A DNA stretch of 18,499 nt from Lawsonibacter sp. (lineage in GTDB: Bacteria; Bacillota; Clostridia; Oscillospirales; Oscillospiraceae): contig JAHHSC010000019.1 of assembly GCA_020025455.1 (NCBI GenBank), positions 1 to 18,499 of the forward strand. Direction: 5' to 3'. A program made the position numbers and the translations under genes. Below, piece after piece: positions 1 to 7,401 of this stretch; the first letter of the stretch is position 1; every line of letters starts with the position of its first letter. The notes below the pieces were generated by a model, which saw nothing but the letters and a program-made list of their open reading frames with translations, was not told the origin of the DNA and ran no database searches.

Positions 1-267
1 AATCATACTATACAATATAAAAGAAGGCAATTGAAAAAACAGGGAAAGATCTGTGGAATTCGTAATAAAATAAGGAAAAAGCTAAAAAAACGAAGCGGAC
101 CGCCTGAAAAGGATCGGATGGCAGAAAAACCGTGAATAGAAGGGGAGAAGCGTATACATATATAGATTATAGATTGTAAATGCAGCAACACCGCATGGAG
201 GCGCGAGAATAAAGAAAGTCACAAAAGCAAAATGGTTCATGGAGGAGAAGCGGGAAGATACAGAACA

Positions 268-305
268 TTTTCTTTAAGCAAAAAAACCCATTCGCTTAAA
301 GAAAA
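268..305. repeat. Perfect 12-bp inverted repeat upstream of fhs
   Basis: The left arm TTTTCTTTAAGC (268-279) and right arm GCTTAAAGAAAA (294-305) are exact reverse complements separated by a 14-base, A-rich loop. It lies about 60 bases upstream of the TATAAT box proposed for fhs. The stem is AT-rich and no clear T-tract follows on either strand, so it is not a typical intrinsic terminator. An operator, or the weak end of an upstream transcript, are both possible. Confidence 0.7.
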
Positions 306-339
306 AAAGCGGAAAACATGAAAATGACCAAAAAAATTC

Positions 340-368
340 TGTACGAAATAGAAAAAATGAGGTATAAT
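340..368 (+). promoter_or_regulatory. Candidate fhs promoter
   Basis: A perfect -10 hexamer TATAAT lies at 363-368. The best -35 at the right distance is the weak TGTACG (340-345, 17-base spacer), matching only three of six consensus bases. The transcript would begin near 375 and carry a leader of about 55 bases ending in the ribosome site AGGAGG at 418-423. The weak -35 suggests either activator dependence or that a different upstream element is used. Confidence 0.45.
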
Positions 369-430
369 AGGGCCATCGTATATAGAGGATTTTCCCATAA
401 TACTATATAAATTTTTAGGAGGCTGTCAAC

Positions 431-2098
431 ATGAGTAAGTCTGACATCGAGATCGCCCAGGAAGCCAAGATTCTTCCTATCGCTGAGATTGCCGCCAAGG
501 TCGGCATTAGCGAAGATGCCCTGGAGCCCTATGGCCACTACAAGGCAAAGGTCGACATCCACGCCCTGAAGGACCTGCCCCGCAAGTCCAAGCTGGTTCT
601 GGTGACCGCCATCAGCCCTACCCCCGCTGGCGAAGGCAAGACCACCACTTCCGTTGGTCTGGCCGACTCCCTGAACAAGCTGGGCAAGAAGACGATCGTC
701 TGCCTGCGCGAGCCCTCCCTGGGTCCTGTGTTCGGTGTTAAGGGCGGTGCTGCTGGCGGCGGCTACGCTCAGGTCGTCCCCATGGAGGACATCAACCTGC
801 ACTTCACCGGTGACTTCCACGCCATCGGCGCTGCAAACAACCTGATGTCTGCTCTGATCGACAACCACATCCAGCAGGGCAACGCTCTGGACATTGATGT
901 CCGCAACATCGTGTGGAAGCGCGTTGTTGATATGAACGATCGCCAGCTGCGTCACATTGTCTGCGGCCTGGGCGGCAAGGCTTCTGGTGTGCCCCGTGAG
1001 GACGGCTTTGATATCACCGTTGCCTCCGAGATCATGGCTGTTCTGTGCCTGTCCACCGATCTGGCCGACATGAAGGCCCGCCTGGCCAAGATGGTCGTTG
1101 CTTACAGCCGCTCCGGCGCTCCTGTTACCGCTCACGACCTGCACGCTGAGGGCGCTATGGCTGCTCTGCTGAAGGACGCCATCAAGCCCAACATGGTTCA
1201 GACTCTGGAAGGTACCCCCGCTTTCATCCACGGCGGTCCTTTCGCCAACATCGCTCACGGCTGTAACTCCATCCAGGCTACCGAGACCGCTATGAAGCTG
1301 GCCGACGTGACCGTTACCGAGGCTGGCTTTGCTGCCGACCTGGGCGCTGAGAAGTTCCTGGACATCAAGTGCCGCGCTGGCGGGTTCCACCCCGATGCAG
1401 TTGTCATCGTTGCCACTGTCCGCGCACTGAAGTATCACGGCGGCGTTGCCAAGGCTGACCTGAACAATGAGAACCTGGAGGCTCTGGAGAAGGGCATGCC
1501 CAACCTGCTGCAGCACGTTGACAACGTGAAGAACGTCTACGGTCTGCCCTGCGTGGTTGCCATCAATGCCTTCCCCACCGACACTCAGGCTGAGCTGGAT
1601 CTGGTCGAGGCCAAGTGCAAGGAGCTGGGCGTCAATGTCCGTCTGTCCGAGGTTTGGGCCAAGGGCGGCGAGGGCGGCCTGGAGCTGGCCAAGGAGGTTC
1701 TGCACCTGTGCGACGAGCCCAACAACTTCAAGTTCGTCTATGATGTTGAGGATTCCATCCAGGACAAGCTGAACGCCATTGCCACCAAGGTTTACCGTGC
1801 TGACGGCGTGGTGCTGGATGCCAATGCCAAGAAGCAGATGAAGCAGCTGACCGAGCTGGGCTTTGATAAGATGCCCATCTGCATGGCCAAGACTCAGTTC
1901 TCCTTCTCCGACGATGCCAACATGCTGGGCGCTCCCCGCGGCTTCAAGATCACCGTTCGTGACCTGAAGGTCAACGCTGGCGCTGGCTTCATCGTCGCCA
2001 AGACCGGCAACATTATGACCATGCCTGGTCTGCCTAAGGTTCCTGCCGCTAACAACATCGATGTGGACGAGTCCGGCAAGATCACCGGCCTGTTCTAA
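431..2098 (+). CDS. fhs: Formate-tetrahydrofolate ligase (10-formyl-THF synthetase)
   Basis: This 555-residue cytosolic enzyme joins formate to THF using ATP; in amino-acid and purine fermenters it can run backwards to release formate and make ATP. The length matches the family (about 556). The nucleotide-binding segment PTPAGEGKTTT is at residues 63-73, followed by the family signature EPSLGPVFGVKGGAAGGG near 98-115 and HFTGDFHAI near 127-135. The ATG at 431 is preceded by AGGAGG with an 8-base gap. It is a single-gene unit closed by a strong terminator. Its codon use is very strongly biased (C/G-ending, few codons per amino acid), as expected for a highly expressed gene; this bias also produces a 630-codon antisense frame that is not a gene. 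The neighbouring hutU, hutI, ftcD and fchA suggest that it works at the end of histidine breakdown, on the formimino carbon. Confidence 0.98.
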   Translation: MSKSDIEIAQEAKILPIAEIAAKVGISEDALEPYGHYKAKVDIHALKDLPRKSKLVLVTAISPTPAGEGKTTTSVGLADSLNKLGKKTIVCLREPSLGPVFGVKGGAAGGGYAQVVPMEDINLHFTGDFHAIGAANNLMSALIDNHIQQGNALDIDVRNIVWKRVVDMNDRQLRHIVCGLGGKASGVPREDGFDITVASEIMAVLCLSTDLADMKARLAKMVVAYSRSGAPVTAHDLHAEGAMAALLKDAIKPNMVQTLEGTPAFIHGGPFANIAHGCNSIQATETAMKLADVTVTEAGFAADLGAEKFLDIKCRAGGFHPDAVVIVATVRALKYHGGVAKADLNNENLEALEKGMPNLLQHVDNVKNVYGLPCVVAINAFPTDTQAELDLVEAKCKELGVNVRLSEVWAKGGEGGLELAKEVLHLCDEPNNFKFVYDVEDSIQDKLNAIATKVYRADGVVLDANAKKQMKQLTELGFDKMPICMAKTQFSFSDDANMLGAPRGFKITVRDLKVNAGAGFIVAKTGNIMTMPGLPKVPAANNIDVDESGKITGLF

Positions 2099-2122
2099 TC
2101 TCGAAGTAGAATCAAACGGTTT

Positions 2123-2156
2123 CTGCGGGGCGAGCATTGCTCGCCCCGCAGTTTTT
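2123..2156 (+). terminator. Intrinsic terminator of fhs
   Basis: A perfect 13-bp GC-rich stem CTGCGGGGCGAGC (2123-2135) pairs with 2139-2151 across a 3-base ATT loop and is followed by TTTTT (2152-2156). It starts 25 bases after the fhs stop codon. Confidence 0.95.
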
Positions 2157-2190
2157 GTACCCCGGTAGGGGAGAGAAGTACACGACATAG

Positions 2191-2230
2191 AAAAAAGGGC
2201 ACCCCAACGATTTTTCGTCGGGGTGCCCTT
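2191..2230 (-). terminator. Terminator of the hutI-lrp transcript
   Basis: Arms AAGGGCACCCC (2195-2205) and GGGGTGCCCTT (2220-2230) pair, with the stem continued inward by ACGA/TCGT after one mismatch and a TTTT loop. On the minus strand the stem is followed by a run of six T (2191-2196 complement). It lies about 20 bases past the lrp stop codon and faces the fhs terminator, so the convergent genes each have their own stop signal. Confidence 0.9.
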
Positions 2231-2248
2231 ACTTATTTAGAACTAAAA

Positions 2249-2686
2249 TCAGTCAGGGAGAGGAATATCCTTGGAATCAAAGTAAGCCTTTAATGCCACG
2301 GAAGTCTGGGAGTCTCCATACTGTTTGATTTCAGACAGCAGGTTTTCCAGCTCCTGAGTTCCCTGCACGGCAAACTGCAGCAGCGCGTTGAACACGCCAA
2401 TCACATGGTAGTGGCTGATAATCGTGTCGCTGTTTTTGCAAAACTCGCAGAAACTGGCGTATTTTTCAGGCTCCAGAGCCACGAAAATAAAGCCAGTCAT
2501 ATTGCAGTTCAGCCGCTCACGGTTGATTTTGATACGGTATCCCTGAATGATTCCCTGTTCCTCCAGACGGCGGGTACGCTCGGAGACGGCGGGGGCAGTG
2601 AGGCCGACCTGGTCACCAATGCTTTTCAGCGTTGCGCGGCAGTCCCGCTGCAGGATGTTTAAGATCTGATAGTCTGTTCGATCCAT
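2249..2686 (-). CDS. Lrp/AsnC-family transcriptional regulator
   Basis: This is a small DNA-binding regulator of 145 residues, the normal size for the family. An N-terminal helix-turn-helix (residues about 3-50) includes DYQILNILQRDCRATLKSIG and GLTAPAVSERTRRLEEQGII, a classic Lrp/AsnC pattern. The rest (about 60-140) fits the ligand-binding RAM domain. The ATG at 2686 is chosen because GGGAG precedes it by about 10 bases; the longer frame starting at 2719 abuts the hutI stop and has no ribosome site. It sits 33 bases after hutI on the same strand, so the two are probably co-transcribed. This makes it a candidate local amino-acid-responsive regulator of histidine or glutamate metabolism, but its ligand cannot be read from sequence. 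Confidence 0.93.
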   Translation of the reverse strand: MDRTDYQILNILQRDCRATLKSIGDQVGLTAPAVSERTRRLEEQGIIQGYRIKINRERLNCNMTGFIFVALEPEKYASFCEFCKNSDTIISHYHVIGVFNALLQFAVQGTQELENLLSEIKQYGDSQTSVALKAYFDSKDIPLPD

Positions 2687-2719
2687 AATGGTCTTGCTCC
2701 CTTCCGATGCACCGGGCAA

Positions 2720-3952
2720 TTAGACAGTCTGGCCTCGTTTGATAACGGTCTTAGCCAGATTGCTGCCCACCCGGTAGCAGATATAATCAAGATCGGGGGC
2801 GTCCCAGATAACCAGGTCACCCTGCTTTCCAACCTCGATAGAGCCGACCTTGTCAGCCATGTTAATGGCGGCAGCACCGTTCAGGGTGACAGCGGTCAGA
2901 ACCTCTTCGGGAGTCAGCTTGTACTTCAGGCAGCCCAGATTGATGACGAACTGCAGATTGAGGCAGGGGCAGGAACCGGGGTTGAAGTCAGAAGCCATGG
3001 CAACCGGCACGCCGGCCTCCACCATCTCACGGGCAGGGGCAAAGGTGGCACCCAGGTTGAAGCTGGTAGCAGGCAGCAGACAGGCAATGGTGCCGCCCTT
3101 GGCCAGGCTGGCGATCCCCTCGCTGGGGCAGACAATCAGATGTTCAGAGGAGATAGCACCGATCTCGCCGGCCAGCACGGAGCCGCCAATGGGGTCAATC
3201 TCATCGGCGTGGATCTTGGGAACCATACCGTACTTCTTGCCAGCTTCCAGAATCTTACGGGATTCCTCAGCGCTGAACACACCGGTCTCGCAGAATACAT
3301 CGCAGAATTTGGCGATGCCCTGCTCAGCAACCGCAGGAATCATCTCTTCAATCAGAATCCGGATATACTCCTCACGGTTGTCCTTGTACTCGGAAGGAAC
3401 CATGTGGGCGCCCATAAAGGTGGGGGCCACATCCATGGCGTGGCGGTCGTTCAGGTTCTTGATGACCTGCAGAGCCTTGAGCTCGTGCTCGGTGGTCAGA
3501 CCATAGCCGCTCTTCGCCTCGCAGGTGGTGGTGCCAAGCTTCATCATCTCGTCCAGGGCGGCAGAAGCCTTGACCGTCAGTTCCTCCTCGGTGGCGTTGC
3601 GGGTGCTGGTCACAGTGGAGAGGATGCCGCAGCCGGCAGCTAGAATCTCAAGATAGGTGGCACCATGCAGCTTCATACCCAGCTCGTTCTGGCGCCAGCC
3701 GCCGAAAATCAGATGGGTGTGCGCATCCACCAGGCCAGGAGTGACCAGGCGTCCCTCGGCGTCCAGAACCTCGGCATCCTTTGCAAGCTCGGCGTCAGGT
3801 GCGCCGGTGCCAACCTTAGCGATGATGCCGTCCTCAATCAGAACCCAGGCATCCTTCAGGATCTGAATTTTGCCCTGCTCCTCGCCGCACTTAGGGCCGT
3901 TGCCCTGGGGAGTAGCCAGCATACCGATATTAGTCAACAGTAATTTGTTCAT
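2720..3952 (-). CDS. hutI: Imidazolonepropionase
   Basis: HutI hydrolyses 4-imidazolone-5-propionate to N-formimino-L-glutamate, the third step of histidine degradation. The 410 residues match the amidohydrolase family. The metal-binding DAHTH motif has H78 and H80; HADEIDPIGG carries the further metal ligand H248, and ASDFNPGS carries D322. The SGYGL segment near residue 170 is also conserved. The usual AGGGI glycine run reads AAGCGI (C108), a small departure. The ATG at 3952 has GGAAG upstream. It lies downstream of hutU on the same strand, but a hairpin and its own strong promoter separate them, so it can be expressed independently. It reads on into lrp. Confidence 0.97.
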   Translation of the reverse strand: MNKLLLTNIGMLATPQGNGPKCGEEQGKIQILKDAWVLIEDGIIAKVGTGAPDAELAKDAEVLDAEGRLVTPGLVDAHTHLIFGGWRQNELGMKLHGATYLEILAAGCGILSTVTSTRNATEEELTVKASAALDEMMKLGTTTCEAKSGYGLTTEHELKALQVIKNLNDRHAMDVAPTFMGAHMVPSEYKDNREEYIRILIEEMIPAVAEQGIAKFCDVFCETGVFSAEESRKILEAGKKYGMVPKIHADEIDPIGGSVLAGEIGAISSEHLIVCPSEGIASLAKGGTIACLLPATSFNLGATFAPAREMVEAGVPVAMASDFNPGSCPCLNLQFVINLGCLKYKLTPEEVLTAVTLNGAAAINMADKVGSIEVGKQGDLVIWDAPDLDYICYRVGSNLAKTVIKRGQTV

Positions 3953-3969
3953 TGGTATCTTCCTTTCAT

Positions 3970-4004
3970 CAGAAACGGGGGAGAGGAGTCCGCTCCGGTT
4001 TCTG
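3970..4004 (-). other. Hairpin in the hutI leader
   Basis: In the 5' untranslated region of hutI, arms CAGAAAC (3970-3976) and GTTTCTG (3998-4004) pair perfectly, with an inner GGAG/CTCC stem (3985-3988 with 3993-3996) and a 4-base loop. The structure begins about 10 bases after the expected transcript start and ends shortly before the ribosome site. It could be an operator or a translational control element; no known riboswitch class is recognised. Confidence 0.5.
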
Positions 4005-4019
4005 TAATTTTTCTTTTTT

Positions 4020-4049
4020 ATTATACCAGAGATACATTGGATTTGTAAA
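4020..4049 (-). promoter_or_regulatory. hutI promoter
   Basis: On the minus strand TTTACA (complement of 4044-4049) and TATAAT (complement of 4020-4025) are separated by 18 bases, and a TGG immediately before TATAAT gives an extended -10. This is a strong sigma-A-type promoter, about 70 bases ahead of the hutI start. Confidence 0.8.
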
Positions 4050-4066
4050 TGAATAAGTACTGAAAG

Positions 4067-4103
4067 TTAGGAAGGGAACGTGAAAATCACGTCCCCTTCC
4101 TAA
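4067..4103 (-). terminator. Long hairpin after hutU, probable terminator
   Basis: Arms 4067-4082 and 4088-4103 form a 15-bp stem with one A/C mismatch and a 5-base loop. It lies 38 bases past the hutU stop and just upstream of the hutI promoter. On the minus strand only CTTTC follows the stem, so the U-tract is poor. It may be a leaky terminator, or a processing or stability hairpin, rather than a full stop. Confidence 0.5.
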
Positions 4104-4141
4104 GAAAAGACTTAATTCGGTTGAAAAACTTAGTCTGAGTC

Positions 4142-6169
4142 TTAGCCCTTCATGCCCTTGACAGCCTCTTCAACGACAGCATCGTCAGCCAGATAAGGCA
4201 GGGTGATGTGATCCTGGCCCTCGTACATCTTGTTGTACTCACAAACGGTGCTCATAGCGTTCTCGTTGCGAGCCCAAGAACGACGGGAAACACCGATCAT
4301 GGTATCCCAAGGCATGGACATCTTCAGGATGGTGTCGACGCGCTCAGAGCCGTCCAGAACCATGCCGAAGCCGCCGTTGATGGACTTGCCGATACCGGTG
4401 CCGCCACCATTGTGCAGAGCGATCAGGCTCATGCCGCGGGCAGCGTTACCAGCAAAGCACTGGGTAGCCATCTCAGCCATGATGTTGGAACCGTCCTTGA
4501 TGTTGGAGGTCTCACGGAAGGGGGAGTCGGTTCCGCCGGTATCGTGGTGGTCACGACCCAGCATGACGGGGCCGATCTCGCCGTTACGGACCATCTCGTT
4601 GAACTTCAGAGCGATGTTCATGCGGCCCATGGCATCCTGATACAGAATACGGCACTGAGTACCGACAACCAGCTTGTTCTTCTTGGCATCGCGGACCCAG
4701 ACATAGTTGTCGTAGTCCTGATAGCGGCGGTTGTGAGCCAGAATATACTCGGCAGCAGCAGCGTCGGTCTTGTCCAGATCCTCAGGATTACGGGACAGGC
4801 AGCACCAACGGAAGGGGCCGTAGCCGAAGTCGAACAGGCAGGGACCCAGAATGTCTTCCACGTAGGAGGGGAAGATGAAGCCGTCCAGATCGTTCTCACC
4901 GTTCTTGCAGATGCTCTTGACGCCGGTGTCGTAAACAGCCTTCAGGAAGCTGTTGCCGTAGTCGAAGAAGTAGGTGCCCCGCTCGTGGAACTTGCAGATC
5001 ATCTCGTAGTGGTGCTGCAGGGTCTTGTCAACCAGCTTGCAGAAGCCCTCGGGATCCTTGTCCAGCATCTCGGTGCGCTCCTCGAAGGTCAGACCCTGAG
5101 GGCAGTAGCCGCCATCATAGGGGACGTGGCAGGAAGTCTGGTCAGACAGCAGATCCACGTGAATGTTGTTGTCGTACAGGTACTCCAGCAGATCCACAAC
5201 GTTGCCGTGGTAGGCGATAGCGCAGGGCTCCTTGGCGTCCAGCTTCTCCTTGGCAATCTTCCAAGCCTCGTCCAGGCTGCCGGTGCGCTCGCTGACCCAG
5301 CCCTGGGTGTAACGAGTCTCGATACGGGAGTCGTCAACCTCGGCGATGATGGAGACAGCGCCGGCGATCTCAGCGGCCTTGCCCTGAGCGCCAGACATGC
5401 CGCCCAGACCGGCGGTAACGAACAGGCGGCCGGCCAGGTTGCCGTCCTCGGGGATACCCAGCTTCAGACGGCCAGCGTTCAGCAGAGTGTTGAAGGTGCC
5501 GTGCACGATGCCCTGAGGCCCGATGTACATCCAGCCACCGGCGGTCATCTGGCCGTAGTTAGCAACGCCCAGAGCAGCAGCGCGGTTGAAGTTCTCCTGA
5601 TCATCGAAGGTACCGACCATCAGGCCGTTGGAGATGATGCAGCGAGGAGCCATCTTGTGGGAGTGGAACAGGCCCAGAGGGTGACCGGACATAACGACCA
5701 GAGTCTGCTCGTCGGTCATAACTTCCAGGTACTTCTTGATCAGACGATACTGCATCCAGTTCTGGCAGACCTGACCGGTCTCACCGTAGGTGACCAGCTC
5801 GTAAGGATACAGAGCGATGTCGAAGTCCAGGTTGTTGTCGATCATGACCTGGAATGCCTTGGCCTCAACGCAGTTGCCCTTGTACTCGTCGATGGGCTTG
5901 CCATACAGACGGCCGGCAGGACGGAAGCGGTAACCGTAGATACGGCCATGCTCCTCCAGCTCAGCTGCAAACTCCTTAGCCATCTGCTCGTGATGGTCAG
6001 GGTGGATATAACGCAGAGCGTTCTTAATCGCTAAAGCCTTGTCGGACTCTGACAGGTGAGACTCACGACGAGGAGCGCGGCGATAGCCTTCCTCAAAGGC
6101 GGGATACTCAGGCAGATCGTAATCCAACTTGATGGTCATGGCGTCGTTGTTGGCGCTATTGCTATTCAT
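4142..6169 (-). CDS. hutU: Urocanate hydratase, long type
   Basis: HutU adds water to urocanate to give imidazolonepropionate, with a tightly bound NAD. The glycine-rich NAD site GLGGMSGAQGKAAEIAG lies near residues 250-270, and GWMYIGPQGIVHGT near 213-226 is also a hallmark. From the ATG at 6169 the protein is 675 residues, about 120 longer than the common proteobacterial/Bacillus enzyme (about 550) and close to the length of the vertebrate-like form found in some anaerobes. The start at 6169 has GGGGGAA six to seven bases upstream; the frame extends to 6220 but without a ribosome site. It is divergent from a LysR-type regulator, which is a likely controller. Codon bias is strong, suggesting high expression. 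Confidence 0.97.
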   Translation of the reverse strand: MNSNSANNDAMTIKLDYDLPEYPAFEEGYRRAPRRESHLSESDKALAIKNALRYIHPDHHEQMAKEFAAELEEHGRIYGYRFRPAGRLYGKPIDEYKGNCVEAKAFQVMIDNNLDFDIALYPYELVTYGETGQVCQNWMQYRLIKKYLEVMTDEQTLVVMSGHPLGLFHSHKMAPRCIISNGLMVGTFDDQENFNRAAALGVANYGQMTAGGWMYIGPQGIVHGTFNTLLNAGRLKLGIPEDGNLAGRLFVTAGLGGMSGAQGKAAEIAGAVSIIAEVDDSRIETRYTQGWVSERTGSLDEAWKIAKEKLDAKEPCAIAYHGNVVDLLEYLYDNNIHVDLLSDQTSCHVPYDGGYCPQGLTFEERTEMLDKDPEGFCKLVDKTLQHHYEMICKFHERGTYFFDYGNSFLKAVYDTGVKSICKNGENDLDGFIFPSYVEDILGPCLFDFGYGPFRWCCLSRNPEDLDKTDAAAAEYILAHNRRYQDYDNYVWVRDAKKNKLVVGTQCRILYQDAMGRMNIALKFNEMVRNGEIGPVMLGRDHHDTGGTDSPFRETSNIKDGSNIMAEMATQCFAGNAARGMSLIALHNGGGTGIGKSINGGFGMVLDGSERVDTILKMSMPWDTMIGVSRRSWARNENAMSTVCEYNKMYEGQDHITLPYLADDAVVEEAVKGMKG

Positions 6170-6238
6170 TGGAAATTCCCCCGTTTCAGTAAAATTTGGT
6201 GAAAACATATTTTGCGGCACAAAATTGTTCTCTTTACT

Positions 6239-6266
6239 ATTGTATTTTAACCGAAAATTGGTACAA
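6239..6266 (-). promoter_or_regulatory. hutU promoter within an inverted repeat
   Basis: The minus strand reads TTGTAC (complement of 6261-6266), a 16-base spacer, then TACAAT (complement of 6239-6244). The same bases form an interrupted dyad, TTGTA (6240-6244) and TACAA (6262-6266) 17 bases apart, so a regulator bound there would cover both promoter elements. The leader to the hutU ATG is about 60 bases. The divergent lysR start is 50 bases away; a TATATT at 6286-6291 may be its -10 but no convincing -35 is seen. Confidence 0.55.
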
Positions 6267-6317
6267 TGAAAAGTACTGATATTGTTATATTAGATATACA
6301 AAAAAGGTATGGTAAAA

Positions 6318-7220
6318 ATGAACTTTAAACAACTAGAGTATTTCTCTGCTGTCGCAGAGGCAAAAAGTATATCGATGGCGGCCAGAAATCTTCACATTGC
6401 ACAGCCTCCGGTAAGCCGGCAAATCGCCCTGTTGGAGGATGAATTGGGCGTCTGCCTCTTTTTGCGTAATAACAAGGGAATTGAGCTGACGGAGGCCGGA
6501 AAATCCCTTTTCCAGCAGACCCAGGCAATGTTCCAGAATCTGCGGGATATGGTGGATTCGGTCCGTGATGTGGATGCAGGGATGCGAGGACAGCTGAAGA
6601 TCGGCGTTGTCTATTCGGATATACCGGCCGTGATGGATCACCTGCGCCAGTACCATAAACAGTATCCACAGGTGGAGTTCTATATTCGGCTGGGCACGCC
6701 CAATGACCTGCTGGACGACCTGAACCGCGGGCAGCTGCATATCCTCTTTCTGCGCTCTCAGACGGAGGCCATCGCCGGGCTGCGGGAAAAGACCCTGGGG
6801 GAGGACCCGCTGGAGCTTGTGATGAATGCGGAAACAGACCCGGCCCCCGGCCTGGCGGAAATTCCGGTGGAGGCGCTGGAGGGGGTGCCTATGTGCCTGT
6901 TGCGAAGTGACGATCTGTGGGGCTACAGCAACTACCTGAGCCATGAGTGCCAGCGAATGGGGTTCACGCCGAACACAGTTTGTCAGTGCTATGATACCCC
7001 CATGGCCATTCAGATGGTTCAGGCGGGCTTTGGCGTCAGCTTCCTGCCCAGATCCATCGTGGATAATCTGCCCAATTCTAATATATATAGTAAGCCGGTG
7101 AAAGGGCTGGACGCAAAGTCCTATCCCATGCTGGTCTGGTCGGACAGCATGTACCACTCCAAGTGTGCCCAGCAATTTATCAGCATGGCAAAGGCCATGC
7201 CGGAGCAGATGCAGGACTGA
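6318..7220 (+). CDS. LysR-family transcriptional regulator
   Basis: This 300-residue protein has the standard LysR layout. An N-terminal winged helix-turn-helix (residues 1-60: MNFKQLEYFSAVAEAKSISM then PPVSRQIALLEDELGVCLF) is followed by a linker helix and a periplasmic-binding-protein-like effector domain (about 90-295). The ATG at 6318 is preferred over 6309 because AAAGG sits about 11 bases upstream of it, against 2 bases from the earlier one. It is transcribed away from hutU across a 148-base intergenic region, the usual arrangement of a LysR regulator and its target. A hut intermediate such as urocanate, or histidine itself, is a plausible inducer, but this is inference from position only. 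Confidence 0.95.
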   Translation: MNFKQLEYFSAVAEAKSISMAARNLHIAQPPVSRQIALLEDELGVCLFLRNNKGIELTEAGKSLFQQTQAMFQNLRDMVDSVRDVDAGMRGQLKIGVVYSDIPAVMDHLRQYHKQYPQVEFYIRLGTPNDLLDDLNRGQLHILFLRSQTEAIAGLREKTLGEDPLELVMNAETDPAPGLAEIPVEALEGVPMCLLRSDDLWGYSNYLSHECQRMGFTPNTVCQCYDTPMAIQMVQAGFGVSFLPRSIVDNLPNSNIYSKPVKGLDAKSYPMLVWSDSMYHSKCAQQFISMAKAMPEQMQD

Positions 7221-7271
7221 AGTCCTAACAAATCGTAAAAGGTAGTTCACTCTGGTTAAAAAAATTAAACT

Positions 7272-7295
7272 CACAGGGGGAAAACCCTTTTTGTG
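7272..7295 (+). terminator. Weak terminator-like hairpin after lysR
   Basis: A short AGGG/CCCT stem (7275-7278 with 7285-7288) with a 6-base loop is followed by a run of T (7288-7292), about 55 bases after the lysR stop. The stem is short, so termination would be inefficient. Confidence 0.3.
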
Positions 7296-7299
7296 TGTC

Positions 7300-7328
7300 T
7301 TGCAAAATACGGGTTTTACTGGTAAACT
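7300..7328 (+). promoter_or_regulatory. Candidate ftcD promoter
   Basis: TTGCAA (7300-7305), a 17-base spacer and TAAACT (7323-7328) with an extended -10 TGG resemble a sigma-A promoter. The palindrome TTTAC-TG-GTAAA (7315-7326) overlaps the -10 and could be an operator. The predicted leader is about 150 bases long and structured. Confidence 0.5.
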
Positions 7329-7401
7329 GTGTACAGTATGTGTGCGGAGAACGCTGACAGAGGCTGGGCTTTGTCGAATCTGTCAAAAGTGTGCACACAG
7401 T
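7326..7401. repeat. Inverted ACTGTGTrCA sites in the ftcD leader
   Basis: ACTGTGTACAGT (7326-7337) and, inverted, TGTGCACACAGT (7390-7401) share a 10-base core with one difference, so they could pair in RNA or bind a dimeric regulator as two sites. Each is itself nearly self-complementary: 7389-7398 is the perfect palindrome GTGTGCACAC. Confidence 0.55.

Larger units (their letters stand above)
1..430. other. AT-rich non-coding region upstream of fhs
   Basis: This stretch has no convincing gene. Short open frames exist (for example a 12-codon frame from 239 and a 29-codon frame from 232) but none has a ribosome site or a recognisable product. It is strikingly purine-rich and AT-rich compared with the GC-rich genes around it. 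It contains a direct TATAGAT repeat near 160-175, a perfect 12-bp inverted repeat at 268-305, and a candidate fhs promoter near 340-368. I recognise no riboswitch; in particular it does not resemble the tetrahydrofolate riboswitch that I would look for here. The gene upstream of the window is not visible. Confidence 0.6.

Noticed and set aside
1..430. Tetrahydrofolate riboswitch upstream of fhs
   Set aside because: Considered because fhs is a folate gene, but no matching pseudoknotted core or conserved loop sequence was found.
296..2188. 630-codon antisense open frame over fhs
   Set aside because: It has no ribosome site and a repetitive low-complexity protein. It is a by-product of the extreme codon bias of fhs, which has strong family signatures on the + strand.
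2687..2719. Longer N-terminus for the Lrp-type regulator
   Set aside because: The extra 11 codons have no ribosome site; GGGAG precedes the ATG at 2686, where family similarity begins.
4208..6034. 608-codon + strand frame opposite hutU
   Set aside because: Same artefact: rich in V, L, A, G, H and Q with no domain pattern, mirroring biased hutU codons.
6170..6220. Longer N-terminus for HutU
   Set aside because: The added 17 codons include the purine-rich ribosome site of the ATG at 6169 and no upstream site of their own.
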